DNA from: Pseudarthrobacter cellobiosi
Lineage (GTDB): Bacteria; Actinomycetota; Actinomycetes; Actinomycetales; Micrococcaceae
Direction: 5' to 3'
Length of the DNA: 64,000 bases
Assembly (NCBI RefSeq): GCF_023913755.1
Contig: NZ_JAMXBJ010000047.1
Coordinates: forward strand, 124,001-188,000
A program made the position numbers and the translations under genes. The notes under the pieces are model-generated. The model worked only from the letters and a program-made list of their open reading frames with translations. It made no database searches and had not been told where the DNA came from. This document shows positions 15,538 through 24,094 of this stretch, piece after piece. Numbering within the stretch: position 1 is the first letter of the stretch; the number at the start of each line of letters is the position of its first letter.

Positions 15538-16632
15538 ATGGCGACGGCGATTGTTGAGAAGCGCCTCCCGCAGGCAGCGTCGCCCGCGGGAAGTGCACTG
15601 TTTGAGCGCTGGCGCCAGGAGCTGTCCGGCCGCGGCCGGGTGGTCGGATTCGCCGACGGCGAGGACGAGCGTGCCGTCCGCGCTGCCAGTGCGTTGTCAG
15701 CGGAAGGAATTATCAGTCCCCGCCTCATCGGCAGAGCCAAGGAAATCCGGCGGCTGGCGGCCGAACTGGACTGTGTGCTGCCCGGCGACGCCATCCTCGA
15801 CGTCGGCGGGCTGGCCGGCGACAGCAGCATCGCCGCTCTGATCGGGGAGGCTTACTCCCGCAAGCCCGAGCAGTTGACCCATGCCAGTCAGGAACCGGTC
15901 CATATTGCCGCGGCCGCGTTGCGGGCCGGGTATCTGGACGCCTGTGTTGCCGGTGCCGGGACGCCCACGGCGCTGGTGCTCCGGGCCGCGCTGCGCGTGG
16001 TGGGCCTGGACCCCGGCTGCACCACCCTGAGCAGCTCGTTCCTGATGCTGCTGCCCGACGGAAGGGAACTGACGTTCGGCGATTGCGCCGTCGTTCCCGA
16101 TCCTTCCGCCGAACAGCTGGCGGACATCGCCGCCTCGGCAGCCGCCATGCACCAGGCGCTGACGGGGCAGTCGCCGAAGGTGGCCATGCTGTCCTTCAGC
16201 ACCCGGGGCAGCGCTATCCACTCACACGTGGACAAGGTCAGGTCCGCGAGGGAAATCCTGCGGACCCGCCACCCGCTGCTGCACGTGGATGGCGAGCTGC
16301 AGTTTGATGCCGCGCTGGTCCCCGCCATAGGGGCGGCGAAAGCGCCCGGCTCGGAGGTGGCGGGTCAGGCAAATGTGCTGGTGTTCCCCAGCCTGGACGC
16401 CGGAAACATCGGCTACAAGATCACCGAACGGCTCGGGGGAGCCGTGGCCGTGGGCCCGATCCTGCAGGGGCTGGCGGCGCCCCTGAACGATCTGTCCCGT
16501 GGTTGCAGCGCCGGGGACATCGCGTCCGTTGGCCTGTTGAGCGCCATGCAGTCGCTCTCCGTACTCGACAGAAAGGAGATCCGGCCTGAGCACGGCGCAA
16601 GCCCGCTCCGGGAGGATCGTAGACGACCATGA
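15538..16632 (+). CDS. pta: Phosphate acetyltransferase
   Basis: Converts acetyl phosphate from Xsc to acetyl-CoA. It has 364 residues and is the short single-domain form, about 30 residues longer than the usual 330. Recognisable parts are [21 protein letters not shown] near the N-terminal third, a [12 protein letters not shown] strand, [10 protein letters not shown], and the C-terminal [20 protein letters not shown]. The ATG at 15538 has GAGAGG seven bases upstream and is preferred over the ATG at 15523. The stop overlaps the start of the YeiH-like gene as ATGA. Its place in the island links it to taurine carbon recovery. Confidence 0.9.
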   Translation: MATAIVEKRLPQAASPAGSALFERWRQELSGRGRVVGFADGEDERAVRAASALSAEGIISPRLIGRAKEIRRLAAELDCVLPGDAILDVGGLAGDSSIAALIGEAYSRKPEQLTHASQEPVHIAAAALRAGYLDACVAGAGTPTALVLRAALRVVGLDPGCTTLSSSFLMLLPDGRELTFGDCAVVPDPSAEQLADIAASAAAMHQALTGQSPKVAMLSFSTRGSAIHSHVDKVRSAREILRTRHPLLHVDGELQFDAALVPAIGAAKAPGSEVAGQANVLVFPSLDAGNIGYKITERLGGAVAVGPILQGLAAPLNDLSRGCSAGDIASVGLLSAMQSLSVLDRKEIRPEHGASPLREDRRRP

Positions 16633-17741
16633 CACAAGACGTTGCCACGCCCGTAGGACGCGACAAGCCGGAAGGAAGCGGCAAACAGCGTGGATTTCTC
16701 CCGCGAGGCCTGCGGGACAGGCGGCTGCCCGGGCTCGCACTGGCGGCCGCTGCCGTGGCCGTCGCGTGGCTTATCCACGCGGCCGTCCCGGTGCTCCCCT
16801 TCCTCACGGTGGCCGTCATCCTGGGCATCCTTTCCGCCAACCTGCCCGGGATCGGCCCGGCAGTCGAAGGAGTCATGCAGCCTGGGCTGGTGCTGGCCGC
16901 CAAGAGGTTCATGAGGCTCGGAATCGTGCTGCTCGGACTGAAGCTGAGCCTCATAGACGTCGCGGCCCTCGGCTGGGCGACGCTGGGGATCGTGGTGGGC
17001 ATCGTGCTGCTGACCTTCGTGGGCACCTTGCTGCTGGGCAAGGCGTTCAGGCTTCCGGGGGACCAGCCCTTGCTCCTGGCCGCAGGCTTTTCCATCTGCG
17101 GCGCGTCCGCCATCGGGGCCATGAGCGGAGTGACCAGAACGGATCACCGCGGCACCGTGGTGCCCATCGCGCTCGTGACCCTGTGCGGGACGCTTGCCAT
17201 CGCCGTGCTACCGGCCCTCAAGGGTCCTCTCGGCTTGGACGAGGTGCAGTTCGGGCATTGGGTGGGGGCCAGTGTCCATGACGTGGGGCAGGTTGTCGCG
17301 ACGGCGCAGACGGCAGGCACCGCGGCCCTGGCCGGGGCCCTGGTCATCAAGCTCACCCGTGTCCTGATGCTCGCCCCGATGGTCACCGCTGCCGCTTTGG
17401 TGCAGCGCTGCCGCAATCGTTCCCGGCGCAATCGTTCCCAGCACAGCGAGGCGGCCGCCGGCATCGAAGAAGGCAAGCTCAAATTCCCACCCTTGATCCC
17501 GCTGTTCGTGGCCGGGTTCATGGCGATGATCGTGTTGCGGACGCTGGGAATCCTGCCGCATGCGGTCCTGGAAGGTGCTGCGCTCGCCCAGGACCTTCTG
17601 CTCGCTGCGGCGCTGTTCGGGCTGGGAGCGTCCGTGCAAATACGGTCAATTCTTCACACCAGCGGCAGGGCGATCGTCGTCGCCATGCTCTCCTGGGGTC
17701 TCATCGGAGTACTCGCCTACGTGGGAGTGCAATTCATCTAG
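16629..17741 (+). CDS. YeiH/UPF0324-family membrane protein, putative sulfite/sulfate exporter
   Basis: A 370-residue integral membrane protein of the YeiH (UPF0324) family with about 9-10 hydrophobic segments. Family signatures include [27 protein letters not shown] and [19 protein letters not shown] cytoplasmic loop near residue 260 carries a basic duplicated [10 protein letters not shown], encoded by a short tandem DNA repeat. YeiH proteins are annotated as putative sulfate exporters but are weakly characterised. Here the gene is translationally coupled to pta and followed by TauE, so a role in clearing sulfite or sulfate made by Xsc is a reasonable inference. Confidence 0.82.
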   Translation: MTQDVATPVGRDKPEGSGKQRGFLPRGLRDRRLPGLALAAAAVAVAWLIHAAVPVLPFLTVAVILGILSANLPGIGPAVEGVMQPGLVLAAKRFMRLGIVLLGLKLSLIDVAALGWATLGIVVGIVLLTFVGTLLLGKAFRLPGDQPLLLAAGFSICGASAIGAMSGVTRTDHRGTVVPIALVTLCGTLAIAVLPALKGPLGLDEVQFGHWVGASVHDVGQVVATAQTAGTAALAGALVIKLTRVLMLAPMVTAAALVQRCRNRSRRNRSQHSEAAAGIEEGKLKFPPLIPLFVAGFMAMIVLRTLGILPHAVLEGAALAQDLLLAAALFGLGASVQIRSILHTSGRAIVVAMLSWGLIGVLAYVGVQFI

Positions 17742-17752
17742 GAACGGACATC

Positions 17753-18472
17753 ATGACCACCTCGGAACTCATCATCGCGGCTCTCATAGTTGCCGTCGCC
17801 GTGGTGGCACAGTCCGGCACCGGGTCCGGATTCGGCATCGTCTCCTCGCCGCTGCTGCTGATGATCAGCCCGCAGCTGGTGCCCGGCCCGCTGCTTCTCG
17901 TTTCGGTGGTGGTCATGCTGTTCGTGAGCTGGCAGAACCGGAGGGGCCTACGGCACGTGGATCTCAAGGTGGCCATTGCCGGGTGCGTGCCCGGCGCCGT
18001 TGCCGGACTATGTGTATTGCCCCTGTTGAACGGCAAATGGACCGGAATGATCGTCGGCGGCCTGGTGGTGGCCAGCGTTCTCACCGGACTCAAGGGGTTC
18101 CGCATCCCGCAAAACCGCTTATCCCTGTTCGCGGCCGGCCTGCTCGGCGGAGTCCTGGGTACGGTTGCCTCCACCTCAGGGCCGCCGCTTGTGGTGGTTT
18201 ACCGGAGCGAGGACGCGGCCCACTACCGTGCCAACCTCTCCCTGTTTTTTCTGGTCTCGTCGTTGGTCTCGCTGCTTGCCCTGGCGGGCGCCGGTTCCTT
18301 CGGCACGGTGGAGCTGCTGCTCACCGGCTGGCTGTTACCGGGCGTTGCCCTCGGGGCGCTGGCATCGCGGCCGGTGGTGAAGCGGATTTCCGCCGCCGCC
18401 ATCCGTCCCGCGGCCCTCGGCCTGTGCCTGGTTGCCGGGGTGAGCCTGCTGATCAAAGGCGCTCTGGCCTGA
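17753..18472 (+). CDS. tauE: TauE/SafE-family sulfite exporter
   Basis: A 239-residue TauE/SafE (DUF81) membrane protein with about eight hydrophobic helices. It has two sequence-related halves, each with a small-residue motif: QSGTGSGFGIVSSPLLL at the start and GLLGGVLGTVASTSGPPLVVVY in the middle. Family members export sulfite or organosulfonates. It starts 12 bases after the YeiH-like stop and closes the pta-yeiH-tauE operon. The 3' end overlaps the convergent SMR gene by 20 bases. Confidence 0.88.
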   Translation: MTTSELIIAALIVAVAVVAQSGTGSGFGIVSSPLLLMISPQLVPGPLLLVSVVVMLFVSWQNRRGLRHVDLKVAIAGCVPGAVAGLCVLPLLNGKWTGMIVGGLVVASVLTGLKGFRIPQNRLSLFAAGLLGGVLGTVASTSGPPLVVVYRSEDAAHYRANLSLFFLVSSLVSLLALAGAGSFGTVELLLTGWLLPGVALGALASRPVVKRISAAAIRPAALGLCLVAGVSLLIKGALA

Positions 18473-18857
18473 CGGGCACGGGTCCCGACGCCGGCGTGTC
18501 CTCGGTGGCTGGCTCAGTGTTCTTGCCCGCCGGCAGTGCCTTCAATCCCGCCGCGCAGGCCACAATCCCGGCGATGAACAGCACCTTCAACAAGCTGAAG
18601 GGTTCGACGCCGGTGGCCATCGCCCAGCCCACCGTCAGGGCAGCCCCGATCCCCACCCAGACGGCGTAGGCAGTGCCGAGCGGGATGCTGCGGATGGCTA
18701 GGCCGAGGCCGATCATGCTCAGGGTGGCGGTTACGCCGAAAACAAGAGTGGGCAGGGGCCGGGTGAAACCGTCGGACTGGCCCAGGGCGGTGGCCCAGAC
18801 GGCTTCCAGCACGGCGGAGGCCAGCAGCATCAGCCACGCAGCGGAACGCTTGTTCAT
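18453..18857 (-). CDS. Small multidrug resistance (SMR) transporter subunit, second of pair
   Basis: A 134-residue SMR protein with four membrane helices and the essential Glu18 in helix 1 (VLEAVWATAL), plus the helix-3 signature GTAYAVWVGIGAA. The last 25 residues form a Pro/Glu-rich cytoplasmic tail that is not usual for the family. The start shares one base with the stop of the first SMR gene (TAATG), so they are co-translated and probably form a heterodimer, as EbrAB or YkkCD do. Substrate (cation or guanidinium compound) is unknown. Confidence 0.88.
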   Translation of the reverse strand: MNKRSAAWLMLLASAVLEAVWATALGQSDGFTRPLPTLVFGVTATLSMIGLGLAIRSIPLGTAYAVWVGIGAALTVGWAMATGVEPFSLLKVLFIAGIVACAAGLKALPAGKNTEPATEDTPASGPVPVRPERL

Positions 18858-19180
18858 TACGCCACCACCTTCAGGCCAACCACGCACGCGGCGATGCCGG
18901 TGAGCAGTAGCAGGCGCGCCGTCGTCGGACGTTCCGCCTTGGTGATGATCGCGTAGGCGGAGGTCAGCACCACGCCCACGCCCACCCACACGGCGTACGC
19001 GGTGCCGGTGGGGATGGACTGCATGGCGATGGCGAGGCCGGCCATGCTGGCGAGGACGGAGACCAGGAAGAGGAGGGCGGGCGCGAGCCGGCGTCGGCCG
19101 GAGGCTTGGAATGTCCGGTGCAGGGCTGCGGCCCAGACGGCTTCCAGCGCTCCGGAAAGAATGAGAATTAACCACGACAT
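18857..19180 (-). CDS. Small multidrug resistance (SMR) transporter subunit, first of pair
   Basis: A 107-residue SMR protein, the standard size, with Glu13 in LEAVWAAAL and GTAYAVWVGVGVV in helix 3. The ATG at 19180 has AAAGGA upstream; codons up to 19264 are not homologous. It is paired with the overlapping second SMR gene. I looked for a guanidine riboswitch in the 147-base leader and did not recognise one. Confidence 0.9.
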   Translation of the reverse strand: MSWLILILSGALEAVWAAALHRTFQASGRRRLAPALLFLVSVLASMAGLAIAMQSIPTGTAYAVWVGVGVVLTSAYAIITKAERPTTARLLLLTGIAACVVGLKVVA

Positions 19181-19270
19181 GACAGATCCTTTGGCCAGTC
19201 TTGTCGCGTGCCGGGTACTGAACCGTCGTCCGGAGGGTCCTGTGCGGAGCCTTGTTCCCAGCATAGCAAC

Positions 19271-19318
19271 GCCCGACGGCGGGTGGCCGGGTTGGTGGCC
19301 AACCTCACCGCCGGGCGG
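19271..19318 (-). terminator. Possible terminator after ferritin
   Basis: GCCC plus CGGCGG on one side can pair with CCGCCGGGC on the other, with a 3-base bulge and an inner GGCC pair. It lies just past the ferritin stop and before the SMR pair. Weak by eye. Confidence 0.35.
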
Positions 19319-19327
19319 GGCGGAACC

Positions 19328-19858
19328 TTAGAGCGCGCCGCCGGCAGCTTCCGGCGCGGAGGAGTCGCGGCCCCCGTTGCCCACGGTTTCGCGGGCGATG
19401 AAGTTCTCGATGTCGAACAGGTTGTCCGCGCGCTCGGCGATGTTCAGGAGGGTGGTCATGGCGGCGACCTCCTCCACCTGCTCCTTGAGGAACCAGAGCA
19501 TGAACTGCTCGCCCAGAGCATCGTCCTCGGTGCGGGCGGCGCGGAACAGGGCCTCGATCGCGGACGTCACTTCCTTCTCCTGCTCCAGCGCCAGGGCCAG
19601 CGGCTCGGTCACAGAGGAGAATTCGTTGCGCACGGTGGGGACGCCCGGGATGGTGAATTCAATGTCGCGGTCCAGCATGTACTGCACCATCATCATGGCG
19701 TGGTTCCGCTCTTCCACCGACTGCCGGTAGAAGTAGCGGGCCAGCTGCGGGAGGTCCTGGTTGGCGAACCAGGTGGCCACGGCAATGTACTGCTGCGAGG
19801 CCGCGAATTCGTTGCCGATCTGGGTGGACAGGAGCGCATTAAAGGGTGTGGAGGTCAT
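19328..19858 (-). CDS. Ferritin (iron storage, non-haem)
   Basis: A 176-residue ferritin-like four-helix protein that oxidises and stores iron in a 24-subunit shell. Ferroxidase ligands are visible as Glu in GNEFAASQQY, the EERNH pair (Glu/His) and Glu/Gln in LKEQVEEV. It most resembles the actinobacterial BfrB/FtnA form. The C-terminus ends in a Ser/Gly/Ala tail. It starts at 19858 and stands as a single gene between the SMR pair and the HutD/Ves gene. Confidence 0.93.
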   Translation of the reverse strand: MTSTPFNALLSTQIGNEFAASQQYIAVATWFANQDLPQLARYFYRQSVEERNHAMMMVQYMLDRDIEFTIPGVPTVRNEFSSVTEPLALALEQEKEVTSAIEALFRAARTEDDALGEQFMLWFLKEQVEEVAAMTTLLNIAERADNLFDIENFIARETVGNGGRDSSAPEAAGGAL

Positions 19859-19942
19859 AGCCAGAGTCTAGGAGCGCCGCGTGCCGCTGACCAGTGTGGA
19901 AAGGCTCAGATAACGAAGGCGAGGCTAGCCTGCAGCGCTGGA

Positions 19943-20614
19943 TCAGGCAGTCACGCGGTCGATCGACACCACGGCCAGGAAGCCGCGGCCCAGAATCTCG
20001 GGGGTCCCGGTATCGGAGCCAACGACGGCGTCATACCGGTTGAGTGCCTCGGGTTCCGTGGGGCTGGGGGCAGCTTCGTCGGCGTCGGCTTCCGCGGCGG
20101 CTGCAGATTCCGCGGTGCCCGCGGTGGCGTCCGCGGCTTCCGGGGTGACGCTGAGGTTGCCCGTGCTGACGGCGGCCTGGCCCTGCAGAAGTACAGCGAG
20201 CTGGCCCTCAAAGACCGGGTGCGCGCGCTTTTTGGAGAGCTCGATGATGGACGTGAAGCCCTTGAAAAAACCCGTCCGGGTGATGACATTCAGGTCGCGG
20301 ATGTCCCCGGTGGGCAGGGCACCGTGCGTGGCAGCTTCGCCGGAGAACCTGAACGGACGGTACTTTTCCAGCGGGTGCTCGGCGCCGTCCACCGTGAGAA
20401 GGAGCAGCTCGCCGTCGATCACGGTCAGCACACGTTCCATGCCCGGGAACGCCGAGAAATCCCCGGCCTTGCTGACGTCGGCGATGCTGACGCGCCAGTC
20501 CCAGGCGCCGTCCTGCGCCGAGGCGGCCTTCGGGTGGCTGGCAAGCTCCCGGGTCACCCCGCCGCCGTTGCGCCACGGTTCGGACCTGAGTTCTGCGAAG
20601 CGGATGATCTCCAT
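19943..20614 (-). CDS. HutD/Ves-family protein
   Basis: A 223-residue cupin-fold protein of the HutD/Ves family: MEIIRF at the start, PWRNGGGVTRELA, WDWRVSIADVSKAGDFSAFPG and VLTVIDGELLLLTVDG. Members are linked to histidine use or cold response, but the biochemical role is unclear. An Ala/Glu-rich low-complexity insert occupies about residues 155-190. No hut gene is nearby. It is divergent from the phosphotransferase gene. Confidence 0.85.
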   Translation of the reverse strand: MEIIRFAELRSEPWRNGGGVTRELASHPKAASAQDGAWDWRVSIADVSKAGDFSAFPGMERVLTVIDGELLLLTVDGAEHPLEKYRPFRFSGEAATHGALPTGDIRDLNVITRTGFFKGFTSIIELSKKRAHPVFEGQLAVLLQGQAAVSTGNLSVTPEAADATAGTAESAAAAEADADEAAPSPTEPEALNRYDAVVGSDTGTPEILGRGFLAVVSIDRVTA

Positions 20615-20667
20615 CGGACCAGCCTAGTTTGTTTGGGCGTCCCGGCCACGCGTGGCATGCTGGGCAA

Positions 20668-21507
20668 ATGCGCCAGGGGATCACCGAGGAACAGAGCCGG
20701 CTGCTGACATCCTGGCTTGGGGAATTCAGCGTGGTGCAGGATTGTTCGTGGCCCCTGCAGGACACGAACGTCCTCCACGTTGTCACGCCGGCGGGCGAAG
20801 GGTTCATCGTCAAGGCGAGCACCACAAGCCACCATATCCGCCGCGAGATCGCCGCCCATGCCGGCGGGTTCGAAGGGCTCCGCGGACGCGTCCCGGCGTT
20901 ACGGCATGCCTCCGTGGAAGCCCGGATCCTGGTTACGGAGTTCCTGCCGGGAGTCCTGGTCGAAGGGACTCCGGCCGAGGATGATCCGGAAACGTACCGC
21001 CAGGCGGGGGAGTTGCTGGCGAGGATTCACCGGCCGGCCGGGGACTCGTGCACGTACGCAACAGCCCTCGCGGCAAAGACCCGGGCGTGGATGGACCGCG
21101 CCCACGGGCTGCTGCCGGAATCGCAACTGGAAAGCTTTGAACAGGAACTGGATGCCCTACGGCCGGGCGTGGCGCAGCTCGTGGCAACTCACGGCGATTA
21201 CCAGCCAAGGAACTGGCTGCAGGACAACGGGCAGATCAAAGTCATCGACTTTGGCCGCGCTGAACCGCGTCCGTGGGTGCACGATCTGGTGCGCCTCAGT
21301 CACCAGCGGTTCGTTGGCAGGCCCGACCTGGCGGACGCGTTCCATTCCGGCCTGGACAAGTCGGTGGCACCGGCGGAGGCTGACCTGTGGCGGCTGGAGA
21401 ACCTGAACCAGGCCATCGGCACGGTGGTGTGGGCCAACCAGGTGGGCGACACGGCGTTTGAACAGACGGGCCGCGCCATGGTGGAGCGCGTGTTGTCCGG
21501 CGCCTGA
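20668..21507 (+). CDS. Phosphotransferase (aminoglycoside phosphotransferase/choline kinase fold)
   Basis: A 279-residue kinase-fold protein of the APH family with the catalytic loop HGDYQPRNWL and the metal-binding VIDFGRAEPRPWVHDL. Substrate is not predictable. I use the ATG at 20668, eight bases after a CATGCT box, which suggests a leaderless mRNA. An in-frame start at 20629 would add 13 residues of no family likeness. Confidence 0.85.
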   Translation: MRQGITEEQSRLLTSWLGEFSVVQDCSWPLQDTNVLHVVTPAGEGFIVKASTTSHHIRREIAAHAGGFEGLRGRVPALRHASVEARILVTEFLPGVLVEGTPAEDDPETYRQAGELLARIHRPAGDSCTYATALAAKTRAWMDRAHGLLPESQLESFEQELDALRPGVAQLVATHGDYQPRNWLQDNGQIKVIDFGRAEPRPWVHDLVRLSHQRFVGRPDLADAFHSGLDKSVAPAEADLWRLENLNQAIGTVVWANQVGDTAFEQTGRAMVERVLSGA

Positions 21508-21596
21508 AATGGAACCGACCCACATCGGCGCAGGGGGCACTTCCCTGTTACTCTCCTCCCGGGGGACGTCACGAAGACAGCCTGAAGGAGCCGAAA

Positions 21597-22196
21597 ATGT
21601 TCGTCAAAGTCTGTGGTCTCAGTACGCCCGAATCAGTCAGTGCCGCCGTGGAGGCTGGGGCGGACGCCGTCGGGTTTGTCCTGACGGCCAGCCCGCGGGT
21701 GGTCTCGCCGTCGCAGGTTTCCACTCTTCTGGCCGATGTGCCGGAAGGCGTGGTTGCCGTCGGCGTTTTCCGGCATGAACCTGTTGCCGATGCCATTGCC
21801 ATTGCCCGTTCCGCCGGACTCAAATGGGTCCAACTCCACGGGGACCTCACGCCGGAAGACGTCACAACAGTGCACGACGCCGGCATGAAGCTGATCAGGG
21901 CGGTCACCATGGCAGCCACTGCGGACGCGTTCGCCGACTGGGGCGAGGAAATCCTGCTGATTGATGCCGCCGTGCCCGGCTCCGGAGAAGCCTGGGACTA
22001 TGCCTCCATGGTGGACGTGACGGCGCTCCAGGACCGCAAGTGGCTGCTGGCCGGCGGGCTGGATACGGACACCGTGGCGCACGCCACTGCAGCCTCAGGC
22101 GCGTGGGGCGTGGACGTCTCCTCCGGCGTCGAGGTTTCCCGTGGTGTGAAGGACCTGGACAAAATCCGCGCGTTTGTTAAGGCCGCCAAGGGCTGA
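21597..22196 (+). CDS. trpF: Phosphoribosylanthranilate isomerase-like protein
   Basis: A 199-residue (beta/alpha)8 protein of the TrpF family (tryptophan pathway, conversion of PRA to CdRP). The general-base Cys is in KVCGLSTPESV, the general-acid Asp in LLIDAAVPGSGE, and phosphate-binding segments are LLAGGLDTDTV and GVDVSSGVEVSRGVKDLDKI. The ATG at 21597 has AAGGAG upstream. No other trp gene is near. Many Actinobacteria use the bifunctional PriA for this step, so this copy may be redundant. Confidence 0.88.
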   Translation: MFVKVCGLSTPESVSAAVEAGADAVGFVLTASPRVVSPSQVSTLLADVPEGVVAVGVFRHEPVADAIAIARSAGLKWVQLHGDLTPEDVTTVHDAGMKLIRAVTMAATADAFADWGEEILLIDAAVPGSGEAWDYASMVDVTALQDRKWLLAGGLDTDTVAHATAASGAWGVDVSSGVEVSRGVKDLDKIRAFVKAAKG

Positions 22197-22286
22197 GGCC
22201 CGGTCCAAGTTCCAGGGCCCAAGATCAGGGGCCAATTAGGGCAGACCCCTACGTTTTTGTCAGACCCCGCGGGGCACAATGGACAG

Positions 22287-22688
22287 ATGAAGACACTGCT
22301 CAACATCATCTGGCTGGTATTCGGCGGACTCTGGCTTGCCCTGGGCTATTTCCTGGCTGGGATCATCTGCTGCCTGCTGATCGTCACCATCCCGTGGGGC
22401 ATCGCGTCGTTCCGGATTGCGGCGTACACGCTCTGGCCGTTCGGGCGCATGGTGGTGGACAAGCCGGGCGGGACTGGCGTGTTCCCGCTCCTGGGGAATG
22501 TCATCTGGCTGGTGGTGGCGGGCATCTGGATCGCAATCGGCCACGTGCTGACGGCCATTGCCATGGCGGTCACCATCATCGGCATCCCGCTGGCCATCGC
22601 CAACCTCAAACTCATCCCGGTCAGCCTGATGCCGCTCGGCAAGCAGATTGTTCCCACCAACAGCCCGTTCGTTACCGCGTACCGTTAG
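22287..22688 (+). CDS. YccF-domain membrane protein
   Basis: A 133-residue membrane protein with two copies of the YccF motif, each with hydrophobic helices followed by an IP[WL][GA]IA-type turn (TIPWGIASFRIA and GIPLAIANLKLIP). Function is unknown. The ATG at 22287 lies six bases after CACAAT, suggesting a leaderless start. The last four bases overlap the convergent VOC gene. Confidence 0.87.
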   Translation: MKTLLNIIWLVFGGLWLALGYFLAGIICCLLIVTIPWGIASFRIAAYTLWPFGRMVVDKPGGTGVFPLLGNVIWLVVAGIWIAIGHVLTAIAMAVTIIGIPLAIANLKLIPVSLMPLGKQIVPTNSPFVTAYR

Positions 22689-23131
22689 CCGGCGGCATTC
22701 CCAGCGGCATTCCCAGGGGCTTCGCTGAACCCGGGGACCAGTCCTTGGGCTTCGAGCTCTTCTGACCGGAGCGCCCGCAGAACACAGAATTCGTTGCCGT
22801 CCGGGTCGGCCATGACCACCCACGTGACCTCCGGCCCCTGCCCGACAGAAATGCGCGACGCGCCGAGGGCTTCCAGCCGCTGCACCTCCTCGGCCTGGTC
22901 ATCCGGACGCAGGTCCAGGTGCAGCCTGTTCTTGAGCTCTTTCCCCTCGGGAACCTTCACGAACAGCAGGTCCGGGCTGACGCCGTCGGCCGGGCTGCCT
23001 GCGCGCGGCTCCAGTACGATTTCGTCTTCCACCTCGTAGGTGCGGCGCCACCCCAGGGCCTTCTCCCAGAAGTCGGCGGGCACTTTGGGGTCAGTGGAGT
23101 CGACGCTGACGGCTTGGATGCGCAGGTTCAT
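22685..23131 (-). CDS. VOC (glyoxalase-like) family protein
   Basis: A 148-residue vicinal-oxygen-chelate protein with one or two beta-alpha-beta-beta-beta modules: VSVDSTDPKVPADFWEKALGW near the start, LHLDLRPDD and VMADPDGNEFCVL. The ATG is at 23131. The C-terminus ends in a duplicated GNAAG from a short DNA repeat at 22690-22715. No enzymatic role can be assigned. Confidence 0.83.
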   Translation of the reverse strand: MNLRIQAVSVDSTDPKVPADFWEKALGWRRTYEVEDEIVLEPRAGSPADGVSPDLLFVKVPEGKELKNRLHLDLRPDDQAEEVQRLEALGASRISVGQGPEVTWVVMADPDGNEFCVLRALRSEELEAQGLVPGFSEAPGNAAGNAAG

Positions 23132-23190
23132 CCGAGCAGTCTTGCACCGGCCGGGGCGCCCGTAAAGGCTTCGGGCGGTTGCGCGAAGAG

Positions 23191-24060
23191 TCAGGCCAGC
23201 TCGCCCTGCAGGTTCCGGCGGGCGGCGTCGAGCCACAGTTCCCGGGCGCGGTCGCTGTGGAACAAGGGGTCCAGTTCCAGCAGGTGACGGACGACGGCGG
23301 CGCGACCGGCCGCGAAGTCGGCGTCGCCGATGTGCGCATAGTCTTCCCGGACGGCGGCCACATACCTGGCGTACGGCTCCGGTTCGCCGCCGAGGACTGA
23401 CAGGTCCGCATCGCAGAGGAGGGCGCCGTCGTGGTCCCCTGGTTCCGGGCGGTGGTCCGACGTCAGCCTGACCAGCCGCGCCACCTCCTCGACATCGGCG
23501 GCCGGGAGCCCCGCGTCCGGGAGGCGCTCCTCGGCGAGGCGGGCCGATTCCTCCTCGTCCTGGCCGGCGACCCCGCGGTACACGGCATCGTGGAACCAGG
23601 CTGCGAGCAGCACGGTCCGCGGCGGATCGGCGGGGTCCGCGAGCAGGTCCAAAGCCTCAAGAACTGTCAGCAGGTGCGTGCAGCCGTGATACCGCCGGTG
23701 GTCCTCGCTCCAGCGGTCCAGCAGGTCCAGGAAGAGGGCGTCGTGGCCGGGCATGATGGTTTGCCAGCGGTTCAGCAGCGGGACCTTGAGGGACTTGTTG
23801 CGCTGCCGGGCCGGTATGCGCAGCCCGCTGGCGATGAGCTTGCGGACCAGGATCCGGCCTTCCACCGGAATGGCGCCCGCAGCTACGAGGTCGTCGAACC
23901 GGCGCTCGGCGACGTCGTAGTGGTCGCCGTCGAACGCCCGGTCCGGGACGCCGGCCGCGGCGGCGAACGCGTGCAGTTCCGCCAGCGACATGTCCGAGAT
24001 GAGGTGCGAAAAGTGCGTGCCGTGGGCTGGCCACACGGGCGGATCCAGGTAAATCGCCAT
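23191..24060 (-). CDS. DUF4031 - HD-domain fusion protein
   Basis: A 289-residue two-domain protein. The N-terminal part (1-82, MAIYLDPPVWPAHGTHFSHL) matches DUF4031. The C-terminal part is an HD-type metal hydrolase-like domain with YHGCTHLL, AAWFHDAVYRG and a later LCDADLSVLG, where His/Asp residues could bind metal. Function is unknown; HD domains usually cleave phosphoesters. It follows the FAD oxidoreductase in the same direction, 34 bases after its stop. Confidence 0.8.
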   Translation of the reverse strand: MAIYLDPPVWPAHGTHFSHLISDMSLAELHAFAAAAGVPDRAFDGDHYDVAERRFDDLVAAGAIPVEGRILVRKLIASGLRIPARQRNKSLKVPLLNRWQTIMPGHDALFLDLLDRWSEDHRRYHGCTHLLTVLEALDLLADPADPPRTVLLAAWFHDAVYRGVAGQDEEESARLAEERLPDAGLPAADVEEVARLVRLTSDHRPEPGDHDGALLCDADLSVLGGEPEPYARYVAAVREDYAHIGDADFAAGRAAVVRHLLELDPLFHSDRARELWLDAARRNLQGELA

Positions 24061-24094
24061 GGGGGAAGTCTAGTGCGGCTCTCCGCAGGGCCGC

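Noticed and set aside
17401-17445. Repeat in the YeiH-like gene as a mobile-element trace
   Set aside because: Only a short tandem duplication (CGCAATCGTTCCC) in a cytoplasmic loop; no flanking element.
19181-19327. Guanidine riboswitch before the SMR pair
   Set aside because: SMR pairs often follow such riboswitches, but the conserved core motifs were not found by eye.
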